This document shows positions 36,005 through 48,310 of a stretch of 64,000 nt of DNA, one piece after another. A model generated the notes under the pieces. The model made no database searches. It worked only from the letters and a program-made list of their open reading frames with translations, and was not told the DNA's origin. Source of the stretch: Neurospora tetrasperma FGSC 2508 (lineage: Eukaryota > Ascomycota > Sordariomycetes > Sordariales > Sordariaceae); assembly GCF_000213175.1 (NCBI RefSeq), contig NW_009799103.1:337295-401294 (forward strand). Direction: 5' to 3'. Position numbers and translations under genes: made by a program. The first letter of the stretch is position 1. The number at the start of each line of letters is the position of its first letter.

Positions 36005-37167
36005 ATGGAGATAGTACTCGTCTGGCTCAGTACGGCACTTATGGCTGTCTTGACTCTGCTCAAGTTCTTGGCTACACTCCCATACCAACGTCTCTACATC
36101 TATAACACAGTTCGGCCGGCCCAAGAGATCGAGGAAGTTGCCAACCTGGATACAGAAGTAGCAGAAAACCGAAAGGCGCAATTGGTCGCCATTGCGGCGT
36201 GGCGGACGGGGAAAAGGGACGAGTTATCCTTTATGGCAGTCGCGGTAGGCATACAACACCAGACACCCCTTGGCCTTTCATGTTCACGGGGATACTTAGG
36301 GTACCTATGAATGCTAACAATATATAATAAATGGATGATAGGCCGCTGTCATGACAGCCATCATCACCGGATCCTTTTCCTGGGACATTGTCAAGACTTC
36401 GCACTGGACCGGTCGTGCGTTCTGGTCTGGTATACATCGCTTTCACTCTGTATCTCGGTTGCATCAATCTTTCTCGCATCTCAGCAACTATCGCTGCTGT
36501 CGCTCTTCATCCAGAAGAAGAAGGATTTGGACGTGGTTGAAAAGTGCGACGACGTACAGACGGCAAAGGTGGTGATACGACGACATCTCATCTGGAGCAA
36601 ATCCTCACGACGCAAAAGCGTCGCTATAATAAGCCTCATCTTCCTGCAGATGCAGATGTTGAAGGCGGACCACATGGACCAGAAAAGGCAACACAACAAG
36701 CAACGGAGTAGAAGCAGAAGCAGAAGCGGGGACGGCTGCTGAAGAAGACTCGCGGCGGCATGGCATTGGGTGTTGAGCTCGCGAAGAACGTTTGTGTGGC
36801 GGCAATGCTTCATCATGCTCATCGCGTATTCGACCGTGTTCCTACCTGGCCCGGGCTGTCTGTTGTCGTGTGCACACCGGTTTTTGAAAAGGGGGAGTCG
36901 GATTGGAAGTGGGATGCGGATTCAAAGGTGGCGGTGACGTACCTGGTCTCTTTGGGCATCTCGGTTTTCTTGTTTGGCTTCTGTTCCTACGGGGCGTATG
37001 ACTATATCTATGAGTATGATGATGCCAGCCGGTCGTTTGTGCAGGAGATCGCACGGCGTCTGAGCATTCTGGCAAGGGGGAAGGATCCTATGAAGAAAAG
37101 ATCGGCTTTGGTAGCCAAGCAAGTTGGGCACAGGTATAGTTCGGTTGGGACGGATTCGCGTGAATAG
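36005..37167 (+). pseudogene. decayed multi-TM membrane protein gene
   Basis: A coding region broken in more than one place. Exon 36005-36244 encodes a TM start (MEIVLVWLSTALMAVLTLLK) and joins across a 97-nt intron (donor GTAGGC, CTAAC branch, acceptor GATAG) to 36342. The frame then reads AAVMTAIITGSFSWDIVKTSHWTGRAFW. At 36421-36430 the 5-base unit TCTGG is present twice. Skipping one copy continues smoothly into YTSLSLCISVASIFLASQQ, so a 5-bp tandem duplication shifts the frame. A second frame change is needed by about 36560-36600, and that frame has a TAG near 36690. The C-terminal part (from about 36760) is again clean, with a TM (VAVTYLVSLGISVFLFGFC) and a stop at 37167. Either a pseudogene or one with sequencing errors. 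Family not recognised; similar 4-TM proteins of unknown role are common in Sordariomycetes. Confidence 0.62.
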
Positions 37168-37653
37168 TTGAGCATCAGCAATTATAAGTATTAACGAGAT
37201 ATTCATTCACCATCAACTAGAGAAATCGTTCTCGTCAACAAGTTGGGGGGACTTTCGAGTGATTGGAATCCTCAGTCGTCTCCAAGGCCGATGGAGCGAT
37301 GTAAATGTCGGAATGTTCCGTCCTTTGTAGGTTAAACGCATGACGGCGAGAGAGCGCCATCCGCCGTAGGCCCAACTTCGCAAGTGGTGAGGAAGAAAAT
37401 AGGAAAACAGGAAGAAGTTGGAAGGAAGTTGTGGTTGTGGTTGTAGTTGTGGTTGTAAGTGGAGGACCAATGTCCCCACTCTTGCTGCTTGTTCAGTGGG
37501 GCGGTCCAGGAACGGCCGGCAGGGACCTCCAGAGCATCGATGTTTCCCTCGCCCAATAGAAACCCGAAAAGCAAAAAGCTCTGTGTTAGTGACTTTTGAT
37601 TGATGAATACTGGGATGGGTGTGAAGGCAAAAATGGCAAAAAAAAGTTATGGT
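37168..37653. other. intergenic between the decayed gene and tRNA-Asp
   Basis: No gene recognised apart from the tRNA terminator at its right end; contains a GTTGTG-type repeat near 37430-37460. Confidence 0.45.
37638..37645 (-). terminator. Pol III terminator of tRNA-Asp
   Basis: A run of eight A on the + strand (T on the minus strand), 8 nt past the tRNA 3' end. Confidence 0.75.
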
Positions 37654-37752
37654 CTCTCCCGCCGGGAATTGAACCCGGGTCTCGAGCGAAATCGAACTGA
37701 TATCATGTTCAAGCTTGACAAGCTCACATACTGACCACTATACTACGGAAGA
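37654..37752 (-). tRNA. tRNA-Asp (anticodon GTC) with intron
   Basis: A 99-nt gene. Acceptor arms TCTTCCG and CGGGAGA pair with one G-U; discriminator G. The 5' part reads TCTTCCGTAGTATAGTGGTC, typical of eukaryotic tRNA-Asp. The anticodon stem is TGAGC/GCTCG, and the anticodon GTC is at 37719-37717. A 27-nt intron (about 37715-37689) sits after position 37, the canonical place. The T arm is CCGGG-TTCAATT-CCCGG. Confidence 0.93.
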
Positions 37753-38687
37753 TTTCACAACTGTTGGTTCAGCTGTCGTAGTTGATTGGTCAGTGAGGGC
37801 TTTTGGTAAGCCTATATTGTCTGTCTTGGATTTTATTCCTAGAATATGGAACAAATCATTCTAACTACCTGTCTGCATCGAAGGATTGAATAGATTGATG
37901 TTGAGCGGCTTTTGGAGGAAGTTGACTGGAAATTGGGAATAAGTTTTTGGGGTTTGTTCTTTCGTGGTTGTGTATCGTGGGAGTGAAGTCGGAAATCTGG
38001 GGCTGGTTATTACGACACTGGTCTCGCATGTGTTCCCTCGGTATCTCAGGCAGCTAACACCTACTGAAGTCCCGCTCTTCTCTACCACTTACCTATTCCC
38101 CCTTCCAACCTGGACCTATCAACATTCCCTTCCTTCACTTGTGCCCATCAACATAAGTTACACAGTCTACAATAACCTCCACTCATTGGACTTCTTAATG
38201 CTTAGACTGTCCCCAAGGAAGAGAAGGAAAGGACAAGAGTGTACTTCCATGAGGAGATAGGGTATAGGTAACGCATACGGAGCCGATTTTCACGAGTCAG
38301 ATTGAGGATTATGCTGATTTAGCTACGTAACTGTCTATCGCCATTATATACCTAACTAAATGCACAACGGAAGCTATTTCTCTATCCGTCTCCCGAATTC
38401 ATCACAATCTAGTACTGGTTTATTTGTTTTTCAGCTCGGTACGCTAGGTAGGTACTATGCCGTACTCTGTACACTGCACTACGTAGACGAAGCCTATCTC
38501 GAGTATTGTGCCAAACCTCGCAAGAACATATCAAAATGGCTAGCACGAATGACAAAAGGCATTAGCAAGGGTCTCATATGGCATATTGAATATCAGAAAT
38601 AGCGTATTCGAGGTAAGCACAGGAAAGTTGACACGAGGTCTCGAACTAACAAACAAACCAGTACTGCACTGTCTTCCCCGTTACTCA
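37753..38687. other. intergenic, about 930 bp
   Basis: AT-rich. A short open frame at 38360-38602 (+) encodes 80 residues without recognisable features; I do not call it. Confidence 0.45.
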
Positions 38688-40097
38688 TTACCAAGATTGA
38701 CACTTACTCCATATCTCCGTTTCCCTTATCCACATCTCATCTTGTCCCGACACAGCTCGCCTTAGCTTTTCTATGAACTCGTCCAGGAGTTCTTTTCTGT
38801 AGACTGGTACAAAATTTGCCTTGTCAAACTTCTTCTCCCAATAGTTCCCGTCTTCGCCAGGTCCAGGATTAATGTTCTCTCTTGCGTACATCAATTCTTT
38901 GTGAAATTGTCGCTCGATTACTTCCTTGTAATCGAGGTCGCCGAATCCCATCTCTTCCAGATTCAAATTAGTCCTCCTATCAGCTGTCTCACGCATCATA
39001 TCTGCTACTTCCTCCTCTGACCAACATCTGACGCTAAAGACCTCTCCACCATAAGCTTTATAGAGATCCAGCCGAGTGATGCTGTAAATATCGGCCATTA
39101 TTGGATCCGTCACACTCCACCAGTGGCGCCAGTGAGCCAGCAACCGAGTTGTGTGGCCATCAAGATTATGGCTACCCCATGAAGGAGGCGTTTTCCCCAG
39201 ATCTTCAAATTCATAACAGCCACAATCGAACTCCGTCGAGTATTCTTCATCTTCATCATGCCGTCGGAGAAACATGAGGAGGGACCCACGGTAAGCGAAC
39301 ATTAACAGATCCAACTGCGATGCTAGCTCCTCGTCATCGTCTCTGATCCTTTCGACTTCTTCGGGTTTGGGAGGGTTCATTTTGTATTCCCGCCCTAGAC
39401 AGCATGTGTGAACGAGGCCGAGCCTGTCAAACAACTCTAGCCGCACTGCTTGTTCGAAGCACAGCGACTTCTCATCACGGGTAAGAAAACATGACTCGAG
39501 CCAGAAAACTAACGCATTAGCTTTGTGCTCATGCTTGTTGCATATTGAGGAGTAGACATCAAAGGATACGTGGAGGTGTTGTGGTAGACATCCGTTCGAG
39601 GTGAGGCAATAACAGTCACAGCTGTCTGTGGACATGAGAGGACACAGACCGGAAACGTACTGAACTAGCAGACGCATCAAAGACCAGTGTGAGTTGGGCT
39701 GAGTAGTGCATCCTTTTGCTAGCCGCTCTAAAAGATTGCGGCTGCTCTGTCTGCGACGCCCGAGGTAGCCTTGTTCCTTGTGATGTATCGGAAGTGGGAA
39801 ATTCGGACTGGCACCCTTCTGTAGAAGCCATACGCATATCGGTAGTGGTGCCAGTCCAGAAAGGTTCCTTGTGGCTTGTTCCAGGGGCGTTAGCACCAGT
39901 TTGTCTCTTCTCATGTTGAGATGGGTCTTGTCGAAAACGATAAAGCCGTTGTCGAACAACTGCTGCGCCACTACGACCAGCAGGAAGCTGTCACAGACCT
40001 CTGCAGTAGACGGAACTCGAACACGCGTCCCGAAGATGTACCTTAACCCATAGTAATAGTCGGAAAAGGTGGCCAAGACATGATAGATCGACCCAGT
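38688..40097 (-). pseudogene. stranded 3' half of the SesA-like gene, downstream of an in-frame stop
   Basis: This 470-codon frame directly continues, in the same phase, the gene at 40098-42919 and is separated from it only by the TAA at 40100-40098. It has no ATG near its beginning; the first Met is about 55 residues in. It begins TGSIYHVLATFSDYYYGL and ends SKCQSW. It includes ankyrin-like fragments (TPLEQATRNLSGLAPLPICVWLLQKGASPN) and an acidic, Trp-rich C-terminal region. That pattern fits the second half of one long protein. Translation would require readthrough, a corrected base, or an unannotated start. A GTAAGT very near the 3' end (about 38706) could be a further donor; I could not find a sensible acceptor. 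Confidence 0.55.
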
Positions 40098-42919
40098 TTA
40101 TCCAGGATGCAAGGCTAGAGGGACTTGGATCTCTTTCTTCCTCAAAAGGTCGTATACTTCCCGCGCTCGAAGATTCAATGGTGTGACTTCGGCCGTGGAA
40201 AGTCCCAATCTCTTTTGGTCGGTGGGCGATAAGTGTTGACGGCCAAGGGCGGCAAGATCTCTGCGTTTGCGAACATGCGACTTGACAACGGTTTGAGCCC
40301 AGTCCATTGCATCAGCCTTGATTAAGTCCATCATAAGCCTTATGAAAGTACAACTGTTCATAGGCAAGAAGAACGAGTCGAGAATTTGGTGGCAAGAGTC
40401 CTTGTCAGATATCATGAACGCCAGCCAAAAGGTGCATGACGCATCCCACGTCCAGACGGCAGACAGAGCCTGGAGTCCTTCCCTCCAACCCACAGCCAGA
40501 TCTAAAATGCTTATTCCGTATAACCCAAATGCTTGTGCTCTCCAGTTGAGTGTGGATGATGTCAGGAATTGTTCCAGGTTAAGGAGGTCTCGATCCAGAA
40601 CGATCCTTGCGAGTTCTCCATTAAAAATAACTTATGATAAATATCAGCAGCGGTATACTAAGCCGAGACGGCCCCTTCTCTCAAAGGCGGTTAGATGTTC
40701 AGGCATATCTTTGCTTACTTGTAGACAAATCTGGTTTCCTCCTTAGCAATGTCCATAACGCACGATAAACGGAGGCATACATGGTTGCCTTGCCTTGTTC
40801 TCCATCAGATTCAAAGACTTCGAAATCTTCGGCCACGTCGTAGTATGTCACATCGTGATGTAGTTGTAGCGTGCTACCGTTGGAATCCAGCGACATAATG
40901 CCGAGCATAAAATCAAGTGGGAGATATGGCTGCTCTTGTGAATCGAGTATCTGTGCGAATAGAGGTAAAATCATTCAAACAGCGGCTGTTGCACTATTCA
41001 ATTGATATTCTACCGTCGGTAAACATTGTCTGCGACTATGGTACATGGCAAAATGAGTACAAGTATATCTGTTTAAATTCGAATTGCAATTGAAGATGTA
41101 GGCTCACGTACCTGTTCTTCCTATGTATGGTCGGGTCATACCAGTGCAAGGCTGAAACTGCTTGCACGCGGCATGATCCAACTCCTTCGGTGACACAGTG
41201 TGCGTCGATGTCATTAACTGAGATGAGCTTCAGAAGGCCTGTGATTTCGTCTACGACGTGGCTATACACCGGTATCAACTGTAGGACCAAAAGCATCAAC
41301 TCCTGTTGGTTTGTTAGTTATGAAGGACGTGATGCCGCAATTAGTGCCCCAACAAGTAGGAAAGATGGTATAGTGTGTTGAAGAAAGGCAGCTTACATGA
41401 AGGACAGTGAATCCTGATTCATCCCTGTCTCTGATTGAACCGATTCGCAGTACATGAGCATCACACAACACCCTACGAATGTGTCGGAGCTCTTGGCGAA
41501 CACGATCAATGTCCCACGCAACCGCGGTATTGCTGTCGTGTTCATTGTCTATGGGATAAACGCCGTGGACCAAGAACTGAGGATACAAACGTTGATTAAC
41601 GTAATATCCCCTGAAGAAACCGAGCTCTGCGCATCGCTCGGCGAAATTATCAAAGAGCATGAATATCGCTGAATTGGCCCTTTGAACGGTAGGAAACACT
41701 TTGAGCGGGAACTGGAGCTCAAGGCCGTCACCGCCGATTGTCGCAGAGAGAGCGAACTGCACCGTTTTGTTGACCAGAGGGAGGAGTTGCATACATAGCC
41801 GATAGTTCCAGGTTTGTTTCACTGCCTCTCCTCCATTGTAGGGGCAAGAGGTGTGATGTCGCTTCTGGTTCTCATAGCCATAACCAAAAGAGAATGGACC
41901 ACGTTTGAATGTCTTTTCGATGTTATAGGTTTTGATATCGCAATCACACAGTGGTGGCCAGGGGGCGGAGTGCCAATCAAAGGAGCGTCTCACTGCTGCA
42001 GAGTTGCTGTGTCTTCTCGGGTTATTTGCATGCTGAGCCTGAGTCATCAGAAGCATGCTAGTTACTTGCGCTCTGTCTTCGTGGGAGAGGCGTGATACGA
42101 TGGGAAGAAGCGCATTGGACGCACTGGCGTACGGCCCTTGACCAGTCATCAGTAGCATCAGTTCGCTTCGAATTTCGTCTCTGATCGACACCGGCTCAAG
42201 TCGCAGCTCGAATTCGACCCGGGTTGTTGCTGGGCTGGCTCGAGTTTGCTGAGCTGCGATGAGCGTAGAACCATGCACGTTCACATCGATGTCAACATCG
42301 GTCTTCCTGCTGTTCAGCTCGTAGACCTTGTCTTTTATCTCAGCCAGCACGGTAGTGTTCTGATTGACTCTCGTTCCAATGGCTACACTGCTCTCCCTGA
42401 AGGCTGTTAATATCTATTGCATTTGAGGGGCAACTTTGGGTTTACTCACAGATTTTTGGTGGACAGAGCAACCTGGAGACCTGAGAGTCCGCGGTGGATT
42501 TGCTCATTGTACCGCTGGATGGCTTCGAATCTGTCGTTGAACTCCCCTTCCTTCTTGATTGTGATGACGTCTCGCCAGAGCTTTTTGATCCCCCTCAAAT
42601 CCTGGGTGGTAGGTCCAACAAGGGATTCGATCTGCACTTCCAATTCTTCGGCTATTTTGTGTGCTTGATCGATGTCGTCTCGAAAGGATTGTAGTTGAAG
42701 TTGGGGCAAAAGGCTCAGGAGAGTTGGGTGGGCTAGGTGATCTCGCAGTTGTACCATATTCTGTTTGGATATCTGAACAAGTCTCAGAAGTTCCGTGAGC
42801 TTGGCAGGCGTGTCTCTCAGGCTCTTCAACAGCCCAGCGCCCTTGATTGCGCCCTTTGCCGCCAGCTCAGCGAACTGGCATGCAGCGGCCACGATTCCGA
42901 TAATCGACGCCGGGTCCAT
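40098..42919 (-). CDS. SesA-like N-terminal domain protein with ankyrin-like C-terminal part, ended by an in-frame TAA
   Basis: Five exons: 42919-42450, 42396-41397, 41302-41108, 40950-40719 and 40630-40098, giving 809 aa before the TAA. The first ~155 residues (MDPASIIGIVAAACQFAELA, then amphipathic helices) look like the SesA/Fungal_N domain at the front of many fungal STAND and ankyrin proteins tied to non-self recognition and cell death. No P-loop NTPase motif follows. A Cys/His-containing middle (WPPLCDCDIK, HHTSCPYNGG) precedes SGFTVLH/ELMLLVLQLIPVYSH, an ankyrin-like turn across intron 2. The TAA falls in the sequence LHPG/TGSIYHVLATF, where the same frame stays open for 469 more codons, so the natural protein was probably about 1280 residues. 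Intron 4 has the weakest acceptor (ATAAG). Confidence 0.68.
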
Positions 42920-45232
42920 GTTGAGGCGGGAAGCGACGACTTGACGGAGGACAGGAGGTGAGTCCAGTGTTGGTGAGAAAGAAGAGAACAGATTGAGGAG
43001 TGTGAAGCTCGAGAGTCAAGACTGGAGAGGCTGGATCGGCTAGTAGGTAAGAATTGCATGTAGTGTGGTGGGGACGTTCAATAATTGGGCGATGCCTTCG
43101 TTCAGTTCCTTCCTTCCACACGAGATACTACCCATCAACCACGCTCTCTCCCGTTATTCGTCAAGGCTCGAAGTGCCTCCTGCGGTCTGCCTTGAAGAGT
43201 ACAGTCACAACGCTACCTAGCTGCATGATGCAGCGAATTGCTTATCTGTAGGAGGCGCAGTCAGTCACTTGAAACTCGGATCATTTTATTCGTCTTCCAT
43301 CTCCAAAATCAACGCCAGCAACTTCCACTATCCAATCGGAAAGAAGTGGAAAGGATGATTGAGCAGCACTTTCCTTCACAGCCAACGACAACAACAATTT
43401 CGTTTTCTGCCTTTCACAACTAACCCAAGGCTTCTCGTGCAACCTGTCAAGCACTCACTGTTCCTTATTCACTTGGACAGTACTGCGTCATGTCATGACG
43501 ACGGAAGCTGAACTCCTCATTCCCTTGACCAGTCCCCCTCAGTCTAATCGTCAGCCAAACTCCTTCCCCCTCCATCCACTTCATAAGAGAAGTACACCTC
43601 ACCATGACAATTTCAGCCGGCTAGCGCCACGCAATTTCCACTGGCAATTGAAGTCCGGGCACCCTCTTTCCTGTCTGATCATGGCCGTTTCTCCCTACAG
43701 TACCTCTAAGCATAAGTTTGGAAGAATCGATGGTTCCTTCCCAAAAGCATCACCCATGTTTGACATGAGATCCACCATCTCATCTGGACATTACCCATGT
43801 GATGAATCCAGGTTGACAAAATCATGCCATACCTCATCCTTGGCTTCAACGATGGGATCCCATCGCACTCGCCCACGTATTGTTGCTGCCATCCATCCAT
43901 CCATCCATCTGCTTTTCCTGAATGAATTTCCAATCGAGGCACTCAGTCGTAGAGACCCTCCACTTCTTTCCACCCCGTCCCCTGGTCGATTTAACTTCCT
44001 TCAGTTAACAGAGTTGGAAGAAAAGTCCAGCTTTTGATCTCGTCCAACATCCAACACATGATAGGTCGCTGCCGGCACGCTCAAACTCCAGGCAGATTTC
44101 GGGAATGTGATACGAGGCACCGGGCGGGGGGGTTGGTGTCTAGGGGAGTGGATTTTCCGAGGACATTGACGGAGATGCCGCACCAGCGCGCGAGACGTCA
44201 AGAGGAGAGAGAGAGTAGAAGACTGGAGGGGCCGGCGCGTATAATCTAGGGAAATGGGTGGCATGGTTACCTAGCGGTCGGTTCGAAATCGCAACGCAAC
44301 GGTTGTTGTGAAGATTCTGTGGTGGTAAGGGAATTAGCTTTCGGGAGTTGATGTTTTCAGGAAGGACGAAGGAGAGACTAACCTCACACTTGAGACGTTA
44401 CGTTTGGATTGGGTATGGGCGATTAGTAGAACATAGATCTTTCTATCTGTAGGTACCTCTCCTATCTAGGTAACCAACAAGATGTAGTCGATCGGAGTAG
44501 ACGCAACCGGCCGCTGCTGAGGCCAGCTGAGATTGAGAAGGGTGTGCATTAATAGAGTAGGTTTCTTTGAAGTATTTGGTAGGATACGGTAGTACGAAAC
44601 GCTACTGTATAAACAAGACAAGCCACAGCTGAGATTGGGTAGAATGCCTCTTGCGGTCCCGAGAGAGAGAGAGCTGGGGAGTCCCGATGTGCCCTTCCAG
44701 TTCAGTTAGTGGTGGTTTGAAAATACAACATGAGATATTGTGTATATACTGCGAGTCTGGATTAATCTTATCGAACGGAGCTGGACCCGCAGTCAATAGG
44801 AAAAGAAGAGCAAGAGAAGCACTCAACAAACAAGAAGCAGACAATAGCGAATTTGAACAAGGGTATAAATAACCTAGAGACACATGTACAAAACAATTCG
44901 ATACCTTCGAACGACCCAAAACACCGCTTCCTGATGCAAAGACGCAGAGATGCTAAAACAAAATAAATCCATCCAAGAAATCCCTTCTTTTAAGATCCAA
45001 GATCTCTTCCTTGCTGACCATCTCTGCCTTGCTGACCATCGCTTGGGCCGGGTCGCCATGAGAAAATCTGAAACAACTGAGAATCTGAATCTGTATCCAA
45101 ACAAAAAAAAAAAAAGTTATGATGTAGTAATATTGCAACCTTTTCGTCGTATTTTCCCTTCCTTCCTTCTACAGCAGCCATCATTCCACATCATTAATTC
45201 CTTTCCTTTATATATCCCCTTCTTCATCACCC
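42920..45232. other. intergenic, about 2.3 kb
   Basis: Upstream region of the SesA-like gene and 3' flank of the coiled-coil gene. An open frame at 43495-44037 is Ser/Pro/His-rich without support. A CATC microsatellite lies at 43889-43909. Confidence 0.5.
43889..43909. repeat. (CATC)n microsatellite
   Basis: Five CATC units. Confidence 0.85.
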
Positions 45233-48192
45233 CTATATTCCCTCCCTTAAAGCCTCCTCAATACTCCCCAGCTGACTCACATCCAACGCCTCCACCGTCA
45301 CCTTACTCGGCAACCCACCCTTCCTCGACAGAAACCCTGGGATCACGCCGGGTTGATTGATGCCCGGCGCCCTAGGCTTGATGGTAGTCCCCGTCGTTGC
45401 AGAGGACACGGACCGCAAGGAAGACGACAGGGGGGTGGTGGTGGTTGTAGTTGCCGTGCCGGCCGTGCCAGTGGTGGTGGACGAGCTGACGCTTCGGTAG
45501 GATGACTTGCCGTCGCTTGCAGCAATGGCGATGCCTAGGCCGGTGCCTGCGCCTGTGCTTCCTGTTCCAACCGGGGTGGATGTGGGCTCGGGGAGTTCCG
45601 GGGTTGGCTCCAGTCCTGTTGATCTTCCCGTGGTTCCGGGTGCTGCGTCGATTGCGGTAGTCGGCTGGCTAGAACTCTGGCTCCAAGGCCGCCATGAGAC
45701 TAGCCTACCCAAGGTAGGAAGAGACAGCTGACGGGAGGCTGTTGATCGCACAGAAGAGGACATATGCAAACCGTCAGTGTGGGCGCGACGATTGGGATTG
45801 AGGAAGAAGGGCGGCTCGGCGACCGAGGGACGTTTGTTATTCTGGGAGGTGGATACGGGTCGGGGTAGGCGCTGTCCTACCAGGGCCAAATTATCTCTGG
45901 CGTGCATGCTTCCGCGCGAACCGCGCGCCGAGATGGTCGGCATGGCCGTGACGTTGCTGATTCCGGTTCCGGCGGCACTGAGGCCGAGGGGTCGCAGGGT
46001 CAGTTGGCTCGGGCGGACCTTGAGGGTGTGGATGTCGAGACCGTTGGAGAGGGACATGATGGATTCGTGTGAGGTCATCCGTCGGAGTCCTCCTGTTCGT
46101 TGCTCTGCCGCTTCGGGGTGGAAGTCGAGATCTCTGTGAATCGTGTCGTCGGTCACAATTTCCGGGTCATCGACATCGCCATTTGCGCTCATGGTCTCAA
46201 CGGTGTCGTCTTCGGCGGAGGAAACCCCGTGGGCCATGTCGGGTACGTCGTCGGTGGTGTAGGCGCCCATGGCCTGGTTGAGCTCCTCGGCAAGAACGAG
46301 ACCGGCTAGCGAACGGTGGCCGGGATATGGTGGTGAACAGGTGCCGGAATTGTGCATGGCCGTACTACGAGTCGACCATTGGGATGCCTGTCTGCGGTGC
46401 GACTTTCGGTTCCATTCGGGGGAAGTTGGATCGACACTTGTTGTGGGAGAGTTGGGGACCGACACCTCAATGATGCCGCGGTCGAAGACGGAATTGCGCC
46501 GGGGGTTCGATTGGGGAGAGGTCGGCGCGGAGGATGGCGCGAATTCGGAGGGCATTTCGGAGATTAGGGACCAACGGCCTGCTGCTGTCGAGGTGGAATC
46601 GTGAGCACTGTGACGCGGGATAAAGGGTGGCCCAAGGCCACGGCCCGCCTGCCATTGGGGATTCTGGGAGGATACTGGTGTTGTAGGTGCTGAGATGATG
46701 TGTGGCGGCGAAAAGGTACCTGAAGTCATGGATCTCCTGTTCTTCTTTTGTTTTCGTGACTCGCCCTTCTGGGCGATATGGTAATGGTGGTGGACGTGTA
46801 CGGCTTGTGAGATCTTTGGTGTTTTGGCCGAGTCTGGATCGTCGAATTCGGTCTGTAGTGTTGATACGGTACCCAACTGCTTAGGATTACTTGATGACGG
46901 CTGGTGATAATGTATCTGTTCCCGTAAGAGTTGGATTTCGTCGTGTGAGTTCATTAGCATCTCACGCAGTTCGGCAATGCCCAGTTGTAGGTTGGCGTTG
47001 TCCTGCAAGAGGTCGCGTACAAAATGCGACACGACATTGCGCGTGCTCTTGGTGTCGGATAGGGACTTGACAGCGGCAGCACCCTTAAGTCTGCCTGCTG
47101 CCGTGCTGAGCTCCTTTTCCATTTCTCGTTGTTTTTCGATACGGCCGATAACCTCGGCGTGTCGTTCCCGTTCTTCTTTTGCTTCCTTCTCCATGCGCTC
47201 CAGTTGCTCCTGCAAGTCGTTGATTCCCTTTTCGGCCTGCTTCCAACGTGTGATGGCGGTGCGCGCCTCCTCCTGTGTATTGACCAAGGTCGCCTGTAGT
47301 GTCGCCTGCTCCTCCTCGAGCATGGAGAGCTGCTTCTCCAGGGTCGCTGCCCTCTCCGCCGCCAATTCCAGTCGGCGGATCTCGCGCTGGGACTCGCGCA
47401 GGGTGGTCTCGAGGTAGTCAATGCGAGTGTCGGCCTCTCGGACGGTGTCATTGAGCGACTCGAGTTCGGCATGGAGGCTGTAATTCTCGTGTATCGTTTC
47501 CCTGTTCTTCTCCTCGAGCTCTGCATTTTCGCGTTCCAGCTGTTCAATGCGAGCGGTGAGTTCGGCGCGGTCGCGTTCGGCGGCGGCCATGTAGGCTTCA
47601 TGGCGGATGAGCAGAGTCTGGAGGGAAAAGGTCAGCGAGGAGAAGCATTCCTCCGGCCTGGGTTGTCGCGCGCGCCATTTGCTGTGCGTTGCAGGTGTCT
47701 TTTCCGACCACTCTAGCATTGTGCAATCTGTGAGGAAGACAAGGTAGACGCAGATGATTTTGCAACCAAGCCATGGTCGGAGCCAAATCAAGGGATATGA
47801 AGGGAGCAATTGACGGTGGTGACGGGCGCACAGGGAGCGGATGAAAGGAATGCGGCACGCATCAAACAGGAAGCAGGTCTGCGTCATTGATTACTCACCT
47901 GGCCCATTTTGGCGGCCGTATGGACATCGCGCTCGACACTCTTGAGGAGAGTACAGTTGTGCCTAAGATAGACGCAGTCCTCCCTTCCACAGCAGCACCG
48001 CATAGCCGACGGCTGTGCCCCCTGGGCGGAGTTATCGCCGCTGGATCCCATGGCGGCGGTGGGTGATGTTGGAGGGTTTTGCGGCACGAGCTCAGCTACG
48101 GGCTCAGCAGCAGCAGCAGCAGCGGCGGCAACGGCTACTTCTTGTTCGCAGTCGGCGGTCGGAGTCGCGGCGTCTGCCATTCCCATTCCCAT
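45233..48192 (-). CDS. large coiled-coil protein with an N-terminal Cys motif
   Basis: An 892-aa product from exons 48192-47899 and 47617-45233. The 281-nt intron has donor GTGAGT and acceptor CTCCAG and joins AAKMGQ to TLLIRHEAYMAAAERDR. That yields one continuous helix, strong support for this join. Exon 1 is Ala/Pro-rich then carries MRCCCGREDCVYLRHNC, five Cys that could bind a metal. Residues ~95-330 are a long coiled coil (heptad runs of Leu/Glu/Arg, for example ELTARIEQLERENAELEEKN). VVSHFVRDLLQDNANLQLGI follows. The second half is Ser/Thr/Pro-rich with a short His cluster and probably disordered and phosphorylated. I do not recognise a named homologue; the layout suggests a scaffold or cytoskeleton-linked protein. 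It lacks motor, kinase or membrane segments. Confidence 0.85.
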
Positions 48193-48269
48193 GCCTATAG
48201 TGTGTATACTGGACTCGTCGGGCTACTCGGGAACCGTCGCTGGAATGTGTTGTCGTCACAGGCGGATGA

Positions 48270-48310
48270 AGAGGAGCAGGATGAGGATGAGGAGGAGGAG
48301 GAGGAGGATG
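48270..48310. repeat. GAG/GAT purine repeat
   Basis: Imperfect (GAG)n/(GAT)n tract in the 5' flank of the coiled-coil gene. Confidence 0.75.

Noticed and set aside
40020-40200. a hidden intron removing the TAA at 40100-40098
   Set aside because: Candidate donors GTCCCT, GTATAC and GTCACA are all phase 0, while the available acceptors (TTAAG, TTCGAG, CTGCAG) need other phases.
43495-44037. 180-codon + strand frame
   Set aside because: Contains the CATC microsatellite, and its composition looks non-coding.
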